Under the pieces are notes generated by a model. The model worked only from the letters and a program-made list of their open reading frames with translations, ran no database searches and was not told the DNA's origin. Made by a program: the position numbers and the translations under genes. Below, piece after piece: positions 20,509 to 30,892 of a stretch of DNA of 64,000 nt; position 1 is the first letter of the stretch, and the number at the start of each line of letters is the position of its first letter. The DNA lies in the NCBI GenBank assembly GCA_027923505.1, contig BROI01000011.1, positions 310,001 to 374,000 of the forward strand, in the 5' to 3' direction. Source of the DNA: Mayamaea pseudoterrestris (Eukaryota; Bacillariophyta; Bacillariophyceae; Sellaphorales; Sellaphoraceae).

Positions 20509-20777
20509 GCTGAGAATCGGTGATTAAACAGGTGATCCTCAGTACTATGGCCTACATCCCAGGGCATTGGTAAAGATGCGGGATCGACTGGCTGCGTTGC
20601 AATGAACAGGACAGTTAGCTATAGAGACTCGGAGACACTCTTGGAGAGGTCAAGATTCCAAGAGTTACGGCGGTCGCTTAGGATAGAATAAGCTCACTCT
20701 TTTATAGCGGATCTTTTGCAAGCGAATAGGAGAGGTTTATATCGTAAATTACAAGTACATTTGGAGCAATCTCAGCA
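20509..20777 (+). repeat. Left LTR of copia element
   Basis: This 269-bp LTR begins GCTGAG and ends CTCAGCA, so GCTGAG/CTCAGC forms a terminal inverted repeat. It matches the right LTR base for base. A TTTATA box at about 20701 may be the element's own promoter. The exact outer border is uncertain by one or two bases. Confidence 0.95.
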
Positions 20778-20813
20778 TACCTTAAGGTAGCCTCGGAGAT
20801 ACCCGAGTCAGCA

Positions 20814-21900
20814 TGGCTGAACCAGCCCAAGGAATCGTTCCTGCAAGGACTGACGAGGAGCGATGGAAAGATGAGCGCTGGAACAAGAAGCCTGCGGCGA
20901 TCCCCAAGTTGGATAAAGACAAGAAGTTTTGGACTTGGAAGATGGAGATCGAGGCGTGGCAAGTTGCGCATGACTTGGACAAGGTAATGGATCCAAGCGG
21001 ATGGGCGGACCTGCCGACGCGAGAAGAACAGCCAAATCAATCGTACGCCAACAGGCGAGCCGTCAAGATGAACAAGGTAGCCATGGCGCAGTTAATCATG
21101 GCGCATGGCGACGGAGACAAGGGAGCGGAGTTCCTCTTGATCATTACGGAATCAAGGACGGAAGCGTGGCCGACGGGCAAGGCAAGTGACGTCATGAAGA
21201 AGCTGATCGAACAATATCAGCCGACCGATCAAGTTGCCCAATTAAAGTTGATGGATGACCTTAGCAGTCTCTCGATGCGAGACAGCCAAAATCCAACCAA
21301 GTTGTTCCTAAAGGTAGCAGAGCTGGAGAGTCAGTTTCTAGCGTCAGGAGCAAAGCTCGAGGAGCGTCAAGTCGTTCCTCATATCATCAAGGCCTTACCG
21401 GAGCGGTACAGCGGACGAGTGTCGGCCATGTTTGAAAAGCACAAGGAGCTAACCAAAGCAATGATACGCGAAGGCGTAGAGGCAGAATATCGCCTCCAAG
21501 TGGCGAAAGGCGCCATCAAGGAAGACGACGATGAAGATGAAGATGAACAAGCTCTCTTTACTCAATCGTCGATCGGAAACCCCAAGGGCTGCTGGCTTTG
21601 CGGCAGCACGGAACACAAGAAGAAGGACTGCCCAAAGTATAAAGGGAACGGCGGCGGCGGCGGAGGCAACAGAAGCAGGTCGAAGAAAAGATTCCAAGGA
21701 ACGTGCGACGAATGCGGAAAGCAAGGGCACAAGAAAGAAGACTGCTTTCATCTTGAGAAGAACGCCTCCAAGCGCCCCGCTTGGTTCAAGAAGATCTTGG
21801 AGAAGAAGAATGAGTCGGCAAATGTCACTTGTGACGACGAATTCTTCATCATGGCAACCAAGGGCGTCGCGGAGGTCGACGACGAAGTTGTGGTTTGCCG
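20814..21900 (+). mobile_element. Gag region of copia element
   Basis: The region encodes a Gag-like protein that starts MAEPAQGIVPARTDEERW and has a helical capsid-like region followed by two zinc knuckles (CWLCGSTEHKKKDC and CDECGKQGHKKEDC) separated by a Gly/Arg/Lys-rich linker. It is part of the fossil element above. Confidence 0.85.
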
Positions 21901-22299
21901 ACAACGGGTGCACCGAGCGCCATAACGAAGTCAAAAGAAGCAATGTATGAGACAAGGGCAGCAACAAGCGTCGATAAGATCAAAGTCGGGAACAGTGAAT
22001 ACGTACATCCCGAGCTTGTTGGAAAGTTGCGAGGCACAATCGTGGATAAGGACGGCAAGAAGGTTGGAAACTTGTCGTTGGATCGAGTCAGTTACTCGGA
22101 GTCAGCCGTCGGCAACCTCATTCCAGTCGGAAAGATGATAAAGGAAGGTTGACGCGCTGAAGCAGTCAATAGATGGACTGGAGTTAAGCAAAGGAAAGCG
22201 CAAGTTAGTCTTCGATGTGACGGTACAAGTCGGCAGCGGAGTCTTCCACGCTATGCGAGTCAAAAGGACGCCGACGACGGCAGAACAAGCAACAGTCGC

Positions 22300-25235
22300 G
22301 GCAAACGCAAACAGAGTCGTTTCTTACCAACAAGTGCATGAAGAGTTTGGCCACATGGGCAAAGCAGCGACTCGAGCGACAGCGAAGCACTTAGGATGGA
22401 CGCTAACTGGAAAGATGAATCCATGCGTCTCTTGCGGCGTAGCGAAGGCGCGCCAGAAGGATATCGCTCGAAAGGAGCCAGCCGAGAAGGCAAAGACACC
22501 AGGACGACGCATCTACTTGGACTTGACGACGCCAAAGGATAAAGAAGGCAAGAATCTGCCAGGCAAGTTGAACGGTCGATGCATCGTGGACGAGGCGACA
22601 GGATTCAAAGTTGTCGACTTCTTCGCAACCAAGAACGCAATGGTGGAACCAACCTTGAACCTGCTTAGAGAATGGAAGCACAAAGGAAGGGAGGTTGAGT
22701 TTCTCAAGGATGGATAACGCTGGCAGAACAAGAGTCTTGCGAGGCAAGCCAAGGCAGAGGGACTCGTCAAGCGCATTGAATGGACAGCGGCAAACACGCC
22801 GCAACAGAACCACAAGGCAGAAACCTGCTGGCGCACACTCAAAGGGCGTTCAAGAGCTATAGCATACAGAGCAAACGTACCAGAGAAGCAGAGGCAGAAG
22901 TTCTTTGCAAGGCTAGTAAAGCATGCTAGCAAGTTGGATGGACTCACCATGGTCGAGTTGAATGGGGAAATGAAAACACGCTATGAGCACTTTGGCGAAA
23001 AGATTCCACGCTTTGTTAAGTACATGAGGTGTTGGGGCGAGGCGTGCGTGCTGACGAAAGGTGTCAAGAAACCGGGAATGGAATTTGACAAAGGCGCAGT
23101 CGGCATGTTGGTAGGCTTTCCGGATGACCATGAGGGAGACGTCTATCAAGTTTGGAATCCCAAGACGAATAGAGTTGCAGAGGTTAGAGATGTAACGTTC
23201 CTAAACAAGTGGTATTTCCAAGAAACGATCAAGGAGATAGCCGACTTAAAGGAGAAGGAAGGCATCGATTGGGATCTTGACACCCCAAGAGGTGCGACTC
23301 ACGACGCGCAAGCCAGCGACAGTGAGGAAGAGGAGAGTGTCAACGGTGACGTTGACAACGTGGCATCAGCAAACGAGCGAGCTGTCACAAAGATTGACCA
23401 TGGGGAAGGAAGAACAATAACTTCGATCCGGGCGCGTTGTAATACCAAGGCAACGATTGATCGAGCAAGTAACGCTGGCGTATCAGCTGGCGACCCAAGA
23501 ATGCGCGTTGGCGATGCTGGACTGTGAGCTTACGCTCAACGCGGCAATCATCGAGGAGATGGAGGAAGGCGAGTGCTACACGCCGGCGCGCGACGAGTTA
23601 GCGCTCGTTGGCGCAGGGATTGGCGATGGCATTGCGCATACATCAGAGCTACAAGTAATGAAGTTCAGCGAGGCAATGGCGAAGGGACCAGTCGCTGAAT
23701 GGCAGAAGGCGGTTGACGACGAGCATGATCGAATGCTCAAGTACAAATGCTTCAAAGAAATCCCACGCTCGCAGCTTCCTGAAGGAACGAAGCTGATCGA
23801 CACGACATGGGCAATGAAGCAAAAGGCAAACGGAACAAAGCGAGCAAGAATGGCGGTCAGGGGATTCCAGCAGATCGAAGGAGTCCATTACGATCCCAAG
23901 TCGGTGTCGGCGCCTGTCGTGAATCTATCGACGACGCGCATCATGTTGGTATTGATGTTGATGGCACGCTGGGACGCGCACATTGTCGACGTGCGAGGAG
24001 CATTCTTGCAAGGCAAGTTCGAAAACGACGAAAAGATTTACATTAAGATACCACAAGGATTCGAAAAGCATTATAAAGCAGACAGCGTGTTGCAGCTGTT
24101 GGCGCCAGTGTACGGATTGATACAAGCGGCGTACTGTTTCTATTTGGTGTTGGTCAGAGCGTTCGACAACCAAGGATACGGAAGGAGCAAGGCCGATCCA
24201 TGCCTCTATTATCAATGGGGCGAACAAGGATTACATCTTTGGTCGAGTCATACGGATGACTGCTTGTCGGCCGGAAAGGATATCATCACAGCGAAGAACA
24301 AATTCATGAGCGAACTCGACTGCGAGGACATTGGCGAGTTGAAAGAGCACATCGGCTGCAAGATCGATATCAACAAGGAAGAAGGATGGTTGAAGATAAC
24401 TCAACCAGTCGCAATTCAAAGACTCAAAGACGAGTTCAATATACCCGACGAGCTCGATGAGGAGAGGCTTCCGGCGTCACCGGGAAGCAAGTTAAAGAGC
24501 GGCGAAACAATCGTTGGAGCGCAGGAGCATCACGAGTTTCGCAGCGGCGTTGGCATTGTTCAATGGATTAAAAGAGGCTCGAGACCAGAGATAAGCAACG
24601 CTGTTAGAGACGTTGCAAGGCGTCTACAAGGACCAACGGAAGCGCATGTGAAAGCGAACCATCGAATCATGCGCTACTTAACGAGGACTCCGGAGCGTGG
24701 ACTCGTCCTCAAGCCATCGAGGCAATGGGATGGCACACCAAGCTTTAAGTTCAGATTGAAAGTGATTACGGACTCATCATACGCGTCGGATCCAGACACA
24801 AGAAGGAGTCCAGGAGGCTACAGCACGTTTCTAGAGGACGCGCCAATCGTTCAATGCTCAAAGATGCAAGACTTTGTCACGCTGTCGCCCACGGAGGCGG
24901 AGTTAGTGGAGATGACGAACGGAGCGCGCGAGCTGTTGAGCCACAAGCGATTACTGGAGTCGATTGGATTACAAGTCGAGCTCCCAATGAAAGTTATAGG
25001 AGACAACAAGGGCGCGTTTGATCTAACGAACAATTGGTCGACGGCCGGCAAGACGCGTCATATTGACGTGCGATATTATTTCCTTCGAGAGTTGAAGGAG
25101 AAAAAGATTATAGACATTGAATGGATTGGAACCGACGACAATTGCGCCGATATCTTTACAAAGAATCTGGGCGTGAAGGCGTTTAACAAGCACGCAAAGG
25201 TGTTCGTCGGCGACGATGAGTACTTTGAAGATTAA
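22300..25235 (+). mobile_element. Integrase, reverse transcriptase and RNase H region of copia element
   Basis: Recognisable blocks in order are an integrase zinc-finger and core region (CVSCGVAKARQKD, then YLDLTTP), a copia-type reverse transcriptase (ARWDAHIVDVRGAFLQGKF, VYGLIQAAYCFYLVL) and RNase H (KVITDSSYASDPDTRRSPGG, LSPTEAELVEM). The region is not intact. Confidence 0.9.
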
Positions 25236-25257
25236 GTACATCGGATCAGAGGAGAGT

Positions 25258-25526
25258 GCTGAGAATCGGTGATTAAACAGGTGATCCTCAGTACTATGGC
25301 CTACATCCCAGGGCATTGGTAAAGATGCGGGATCGACTGGCTGCGTTGCAATGAACAGGACAGTTAGCTATAGAGACTCGGAGACACTCTTGGAGAGGTC
25401 AAGATTCCAAGAGTTACGGCGGTCGCTTAGGATAGAATAAGCTCACTCTTTTATAGCGGATCTTTTGCAAGCGAATAGGAGAGGTTTATATCGTAAATTA
25501 CAAGTACATTTGGAGCAATCTCAGCA
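25258..25526 (+). repeat. Right LTR of copia element
   Basis: This LTR is identical to the left one over 269 bp. It ends 51 bp before the ATG of the next host gene, so its promoter or polyadenylation signals could affect that gene. Confidence 0.95.
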
Positions 25527-25577
25527 GGCACATCATCCAATGCAAGTTGCGACCAAAAATCTCAATATTGGACTCTC

Positions 25578-26714
25578 ATGTTTCCATTCCGAAGCAAGTC
25601 GCACGATTCGAGTGAGCAGACACCACTGCTTGTTGATATACATGCACGAACGGAACCACTGCTGCAGCAATTGGCACTCGAGCAAAGGTGCAAGCAGCAT
25701 TTTCTGACGAGCGTCGCCTGTCTGAGTTTCGTCTGCTCCCTGGCGAGTCTCGTAATGATGCTATATTATGGATCGAAACGAAATGATTACAATGAAAATG
25801 TTCCGTCTTCCTCGTCTTTTTGGCAATCGTCATCCAACAACAACACTACTCGTTACTCACACTGGTCAATGTGGACGAGCGCATTGACCAGCTGCCTCAT
25901 GGTGAGTCCACTCTTGGCGCTGCTGCAGCCAAAGCTGGTGCAACTCGAAGTGTGGAAACAAGGCGTTGCGGTGTATGCAAACGAGGTGAATCATTTGCAG
26001 CGCGACAACAAGATTCTCGCCAAGCAGGTGCAGCAGCGTCAGGATGCATTGACGCCGTGAGTAAAGAAACGCAATGAGTGATGTTGACATTTCTTGTGAG
26101 TGTTTATTAATAACGTTTTCTTACATCTACCATCTTGCTGACTCTTTTGCAGTTTGTCGGCCGTCGAGGAAGCTGTGGAAATACTGCAGTCGCTCGACGG
26201 CAACGAATCCATGGCAACGCTCGAGCAACGATTGTCAAACATGGAACGCTACTGGCGAGTATACAATGAAGGAAACGATGATGCTGTATCGTCTGACAAG
26301 GACAAGGACGACGATAATCATAGTTGTTACCACAAGGCAACCACGGAGCTCATGCAAACGTTGATTCAAGTGCTGGTTTCGGCTGCAAATACCACAGCAA
26401 CACGCGGCGGCGTCACGCGCTCAAATCGTGGCTACGACGACGACGATGACGACGTCTATTGCTTGCTGCTGAGCGACGCGGAACTGGATCAACTGGTGGC
26501 ATCGCTGTCCAGCATACGAAACGTTTGCGTGAATGGCGACGCACTCAAGCGACTCGTGGTGCAACATGGCCGCGGCGTTGCATCCGTCATGGAACTAATC
26601 AAGCAAGTCTTGCTGTACAATGAACATGATCCGCCCCATGAACATGCATTCTTCTACTTTGTGACGGAAAAAGAGGAGCAACAACGACACGTGAACGTTG
26701 CGAGGAGAAAATGA
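25578..26714 (+). CDS. Unknown protein with two TM helices and coiled coil
   Basis: Two exons are inferred: 25578-26056 and 26153-26714. The 96-nt intron (GTGAGT...TTTTGCAG) is in phase 2. The product is 346 aa from the ATG at 25578. Two hydrophobic segments (about residues 43-65, FLTSVACLSFVCSLASLVMM, and 101-116, ALTSCLMVSPLLALLQ) are followed by a coiled-coil region (NEVNHLQRDNKILAKQVQQR). The rest is soluble with an acidic DDDDDD run. No family is recognised. The right LTR of the copia element ends only 51 bp upstream, so the native promoter has been separated from the gene. Confidence 0.7.
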
Positions 26715-26926
26715 TGGCGTAAATTGTACGTGCTGGATCAATGAGACGCAAAAGGGCGGCAAGCTGTGACTCGTTGTTGACGTTATTGAACGACGACCGA
26801 CAGTTAGTGAAATTACACAAACGTTTGCCAAAACTTCTTACAAATTGTAAACAACAAAAATCGTTAATATCTGTACAACTCTAAATTAGTGCTGCTCCGT
26901 CTCACTACACGTATCGTAGCAGCATC

Positions 26927-28531
26927 CTACTGTTCCGGCCCCTCCAGAAAGCCTTGAGCGACGCAGTACGGTTGCTGTCCCAGATTGGCAGCATCCGGAT
27001 GCATAATGGCTCCCACAATTCCTCCCGCCAGTATACACAGTGGCGCCGGAACGTTGAAGGCAACCGCCAGTGTCCCCGCAATGGCAAACACCATGGCGTC
27101 CGCCGCCGTGGATATTGCCGCCTCCCACAGCGTCACGCAGGCGGCTCCCACCAAACCAATCGCCGTCGCGTTGAGTCCCTTCAAAATCGCTCGAAACGTC
27201 ATGTTGTGCCGCAGCTTGCTCCAAAACGGCGTCACGGCGAAAATGAGCAACACGCCCGGCGCAAACAATCCGACAAACGCCAACAGCGCACCGGGAACGC
27301 CTTTATAGACGGCGCCAAGGTAGGCGGAAAAGTTGAAGAGTGGACCCGGCATGCTTTGCGCCAATCCGAGACCTTGAAAGAACTGTCCCTTGGTCATCCA
27401 TGACGGAACGACCTCGTTCTGCAGCATTGGTAGCACCACTTGTCCGCCACCGAATATAATGCTTCCGATGCGATACATGGTGGAGAAAATGTCCAAGTAG
27501 GCGTTATTGTCCGTTCCACCGCGATTCTCCAAAACAATGGAAACAATTAAAACGGCAATCCACAGTAATATCAACACTGCTCCCACCCAGAGTGGAATGC
27601 CAATGCGTCTAAAGGTATCATCCGACTCCTTTTCCCAGCCCGGCAGCGGCTTGTCGTAGGTGCCCGTCGGCTTGGTTCGCTTCGAGTCGATCAACGTGAC
27701 GAGCGCACCAATGGCCAGCGTCGTGGGAAAGACCCACTGACTGCTCGACGAGTCAATGTGTTCGTCATTGTTCAACAGCACGGCCACGAGGCAGCTAAAC
27801 AGCGCCAGCACTACGCCAATGGGAACATCCAGTTTCAGCGCGAACCCATAGAAAGCCTTGAACACGAGCGACACTGCCGCCGGCGGCAGTCCAATCAACC
27901 ACCACGGCGGTGAATTGGGATCGACAAAGGTGGCAATGAGCGTTCCACAAACAGTCAATACAATGAGTCCGGGCAATGACCACAGGCAAAACGCCAAGAC
28001 TCCCCCGAGCGGCCCCGCCCTCGCCAGTGCCGTCGAAACGACCAATTGCGTCGACGTTGCGCCCGGCAAGCCCTGGCCAATGGCAAAGAGTTCCAAGAAA
28101 GCTTCCTCGTCGAGCCACTCTTGACGCAACACTAAATGGTCGCGCAGTAAGGCCACGTGCGCCTGCGGACCGCCAAAGGCGACGAAACCGAGAATGAAAA
28201 ATGTGCGCGTGATTTCGTACATGCGGGTCGACCAGGGAGCGTCAATGGGAATGATGTTATAGGATGATATCTTCTTGTCGTCGTCTTCGTCTTCTTCTTC
28301 CTTGCTGCTCTCGTCGTCGTTCTCGACAACGGCAGCTTCCACGTCACCAGTGGCAGTCTCTGGTGAGATTCTGGTGTCTACCAAAGCCTGCTCCTCCTGC
28401 TTTTCCTCCTCGTCTTCTCCTCGTCGTCGTCGTCCTCTATCAGCATTTGCAGATTCAGTTACTTGTGGAGGCTCATTCGTTGAAAGGTCATCGTTGGCAT
28501 TGTCTCGTCGGTCGTCGTTTCCAAACGTCAT
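26927..28531 (-). CDS. CHR-family (chromate transporter-like) membrane protein
   Basis: The protein is 534 aa from the ATG at 28531. The frame extends to 28789 through non-ATG codons only, so an upstream exon cannot be excluded. The N-terminal 90 residues are acidic and Lys-rich. Two homologous halves follow, as in bidomain CHR proteins. The first begins at about residue 105 with FFILGFVAFGGPQAHVALLRD and contains AIGQGLPGATSTQLV. The second begins at about residue 360 with YRIGSIIFGGGQVVLPMLQ and contains GLAQSMPGPLFNFSAY. The repeated FGG and PGP-type motifs are diagnostic of Pfam CHR. The family moves chromate or other oxyanions across membranes; the transported ion and location here are unknown. 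About 10 TM helices are likely. Confidence 0.9.
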   Translation of the reverse strand: MTFGNDDRRDNANDDLSTNEPPQVTESANADRGRRRRGEDEEEKQEEQALVDTRISPETATGDVEAAVVENDDESSKEEEDEDDDKKISSYNIIPIDAPWSTRMYEITRTFFILGFVAFGGPQAHVALLRDHLVLRQEWLDEEAFLELFAIGQGLPGATSTQLVVSTALARAGPLGGVLAFCLWSLPGLIVLTVCGTLIATFVDPNSPPWWLIGLPPAAVSLVFKAFYGFALKLDVPIGVVLALFSCLVAVLLNNDEHIDSSSSQWVFPTTLAIGALVTLIDSKRTKPTGTYDKPLPGWEKESDDTFRRIGIPLWVGAVLILLWIAVLIVSIVLENRGGTDNNAYLDIFSTMYRIGSIIFGGGQVVLPMLQNEVVPSWMTKGQFFQGLGLAQSMPGPLFNFSAYLGAVYKGVPGALLAFVGLFAPGVLLIFAVTPFWSKLRHNMTFRAILKGLNATAIGLVGAACVTLWEAAISTAADAMVFAIAGTLAVAFNVPAPLCILAGGIVGAIMHPDAANLGQQPYCVAQGFLEGPEQ

Positions 28532-29107
28532 TGCAGAATATCTTCTATCTCCGATATCCTTAACGCTGCGCTGTCCTAGGTAGTAGATCAGGAGAACAAG
28601 AGGTCTTGGACGAATCTTCCTTGATGCAGTGTCCAAAGCAGTGATGATTGTCTGTAAGTCGTGGCTCGGGCAGTGATGGTTTCGACGCTTTCCAGCGTGA
28701 CGGACCGGCGCGCAATTTTCATGATCGCAAAGAGAATCTGAAGATTCGTCATTGTGTACCGCTAAGACATGATGAGGAAATTGCTTCAAATGGCTATTAA
28801 AAGCGTGTACTCACAGTCAGTAGTGATCTGGTCTATGTGATACAAGATGAATAGGGGTAAAATATAAATGCAATTTGCTGTGGCATGTGTTACGAGTGAA
28901 GCTACAGATTGCTTTTCACAGGTACTGGCTCAGTAGCTAGCTTACGTATAGTGCATGCCCGTTGCGGATCAAGTCCCAGTCCGACATGAGAAACTGGATG
29001 AGCGGCATCGCTGATTGCATCACCATGGCGAAATTGCAGCAGCGGACGGAAACGCATTGACCCTTTTCTCGCCATCGTTTGCTGCAGCATTCAATTTTAC
29101 AAAAACC
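28532..29107. promoter_or_regulatory. Divergent region between CHR gene and CHMP7-like gene
   Basis: About 575 bp between two divergent starts. The minus frame of the CHR gene runs on to 28789 without an ATG. The CHMP7 frame runs back to a TTG at 29015. No clear TATA box was seen. Confidence 0.45.
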
Positions 29108-30718
29108 ATGAAGCAAGAAAACAAAGAAGAAGTCAAGTTGTATGACGGCGACTACTCATCACTCTTAAATCGCAGTTGCAGTCCTCCTCCACCAGATTGC
29201 GTGCTCAGCAGCAGCAGCATTGTCCTTCCACCGCCAGCTGCAGCGACACCTTCCACTCCAGTCGCAGCAATCAAGACTACGACAATGACGACTCCAAGCT
29301 CCGCCGTGGTTGCTGATTCCTATATTTCGTTTCAAGACTTGTTTCGACTCGCCTCCTTGACGCAAAATTCACTCGTTTTGACTGGAGCGCAAATCGTTGC
29401 ATCGGCGCGTCCTGGCTGCGCGACGCAGCTTCCAAGCATTTCGCAAGTTGCGTTAATGCAGAGTATTGGCAAGGCAAATCATGAGCAAGTCAATCAGGCG
29501 CTGGTGCAGCGGTTTCTCACAATGCGCGGCCGACATGGTGATTTTGCCGGCAGCTCGTCATTCTCCTTGTCTTTGTTGAGTCCAGTCAAGCTTGTCTCCA
29601 GCGCCGCGTCCGTCGTTGGAAGTATGTTTCACAATCATGCGCCAGAAGAGGCATCAGACGAGACGGACCGCAAAGTCAGCATGGACGATTGCTTGTTGAA
29701 TGTATCGCTCACCATTCAGTGCGTCGATTTGTTGGCGCGCATCATCCAGAAACACACGCACGAGGCGCAAGCTTTGTACGTTGTGGGGTCGCATGAGCAT
29801 TCGTGGAAGAAGTGGCTGCACTTAACGTTGGAGCAGCATCATGGTTCGGCGCAGCAGAAGGAGCTCATGGCGTTGATGCAACATTTGCCGCTGTCGCAGC
29901 TTGACGTTTTGTTTCGCATTTTGGAGCATGACAACGTATTGGAGCGAGTTGTGACTGCGTCTGATCAACACCCACACATTATTGTATTTGCGGACGCGAC
30001 TGGCAAGGCGGACAAGGATTTTTGCGTCACGCAGCTCAAGCTACAGTCGGCACTGTCGGATTTGGAGACTGCCATTGTCAAGACTCAACAGAGTCACGAC
30101 GAGTGTACCATGGATGCCAAACTCTGCAAGCACAAGCATCAAGACGACCAAGCCAAGCAGCACTTGCGACGCCGCAAGCTTTATGCGAATCGTTTGACTG
30201 ATTTGAAGAATCAGCAGCATACCGTCATTTCGTTGCTGCACAATTTGGAGAATGCGCGCCACACACCAGCAATTATGCAAGCCTTTGCGGCCACGACCAA
30301 GACGCTGCAGCAACTTCGCCTCAAGCCGTTCGGCGAAACGACCGCCAGTAACGAATCGGCGGAGGATATTTTGGATGATTGGGCGGATGAGATGGATCAC
30401 ATGAAGAATATCGACGAGGCGTTTGCTGCCGCGGCGGCGATTGGTTCTGGTATAGAGGCGTTGAATGATGACGACTTGCTGGCGGAATTGGAAGCCATGC
30501 CTGATCCAAGTGGAGGCGACAATAATGGTGGTACCGTGCTGGTGGAGGAGGAGCCAATGACGAGCGACGTGGCCCTGCCGGATGCGCCAAAGGAGGCGGA
30601 GGAGAGTGCCAAATTAAATGAGCTGGAAGAACAGCTGGCTAGTCTACAAGTCGTCGACGATGCGGCGAGTCAAAAGCCCGTTACTGAAACGGAGGAGTCC
30701 ACTCCGGTTGTCGCGTAG
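29108..30718 (+). CDS. CHMP7: CHMP7-like ESCRT-III protein
   Basis: The protein is 536 aa from the ATG at 29108 (AAACCATG). The frame extends to a TTG at 29015. CHMP7 is the ESCRT-III subunit that carries winged-helix domains in its N-terminal half and recruits ESCRT to the nuclear envelope. Here the N-terminal half has the size and helical character of that region, and the C-terminal half has Snf7-like helices: LKLQSALSDLETAIVK with a basic helix RRRKLYANRLTDLKNQ and NLENARHTPAIMQAF. An acidic segment follows (DDWADEMDHMKNIDEAF). The tail ELEEQLASLQV fits a MIM1-like Vps4-binding motif. The assignment rests on these patterns and on length. Other Snf7 proteins are about 220 aa, so the long N-terminal half favours CHMP7. 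Confidence 0.8.
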   Translation: MKQENKEEVKLYDGDYSSLLNRSCSPPPPDCVLSSSSIVLPPPAAATPSTPVAAIKTTTMTTPSSAVVADSYISFQDLFRLASLTQNSLVLTGAQIVASARPGCATQLPSISQVALMQSIGKANHEQVNQALVQRFLTMRGRHGDFAGSSSFSLSLLSPVKLVSSAASVVGSMFHNHAPEEASDETDRKVSMDDCLLNVSLTIQCVDLLARIIQKHTHEAQALYVVGSHEHSWKKWLHLTLEQHHGSAQQKELMALMQHLPLSQLDVLFRILEHDNVLERVVTASDQHPHIIVFADATGKADKDFCVTQLKLQSALSDLETAIVKTQQSHDECTMDAKLCKHKHQDDQAKQHLRRRKLYANRLTDLKNQQHTVISLLHNLENARHTPAIMQAFAATTKTLQQLRLKPFGETTASNESAEDILDDWADEMDHMKNIDEAFAAAAAIGSGIEALNDDDLLAELEAMPDPSGGDNNGGTVLVEEEPMTSDVALPDAPKEAEESAKLNELEEQLASLQVVDDAASQKPVTETEESTPVVA

Positions 30719-30892
30719 TCGTCGTCGGTTCGAAGACGCCCGGTTGGCTTCCATTTTATGTCGGCATGAAGAATGTAGCTGACAATGTATATTCAAATAA
30801 TTTGCATATGTTTAAAAAGCTTCTTGTACCGTAGAAGTAGAACACTAACTACAAGTATACTGTTAACACATCGCACCAATATCGCTTACAAT

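Larger units (their letters stand above)
20509..25526 (+). mobile_element. Ty1/copia LTR retrotransposon (CoDi-like), recent but broken
   Basis: This is a 5.0-kb element bounded by two identical 269-bp LTRs. The order of parts is Gag (about 20.8-21.9 kb, with two CX2CX4HX4C zinc knuckles near 21.6-21.75 kb), a protease region, integrase (about 22.3-23.0 kb), reverse transcriptase (about 23.7-24.5 kb) and RNase H (about 24.7-25.2 kb). Integrase ahead of reverse transcriptase places it in Ty1/copia. Assignment to the CoDi group of diatoms is inference from the host. The coding region is broken, with roughly four interruptions, so this copy is a fossil. Identical LTRs imply insertion very recently. 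A purine-rich tract (about 25246-25256) precedes the right LTR. GGCA flanks both ends and may be the target-site duplication; Ty1/copia normally makes 5 bp. It sits between two divergent host genes. Confidence 0.95.

Noticed and set aside
20318-20527. Small plus-strand frame with a TM-like segment running into the left LTR
   Set aside because: Its ATG at 20318 is 18 bp from a divergent start. Across the insertion site its phase differs from the gene at 25578, so it is more likely chance than a gene cut by the element.
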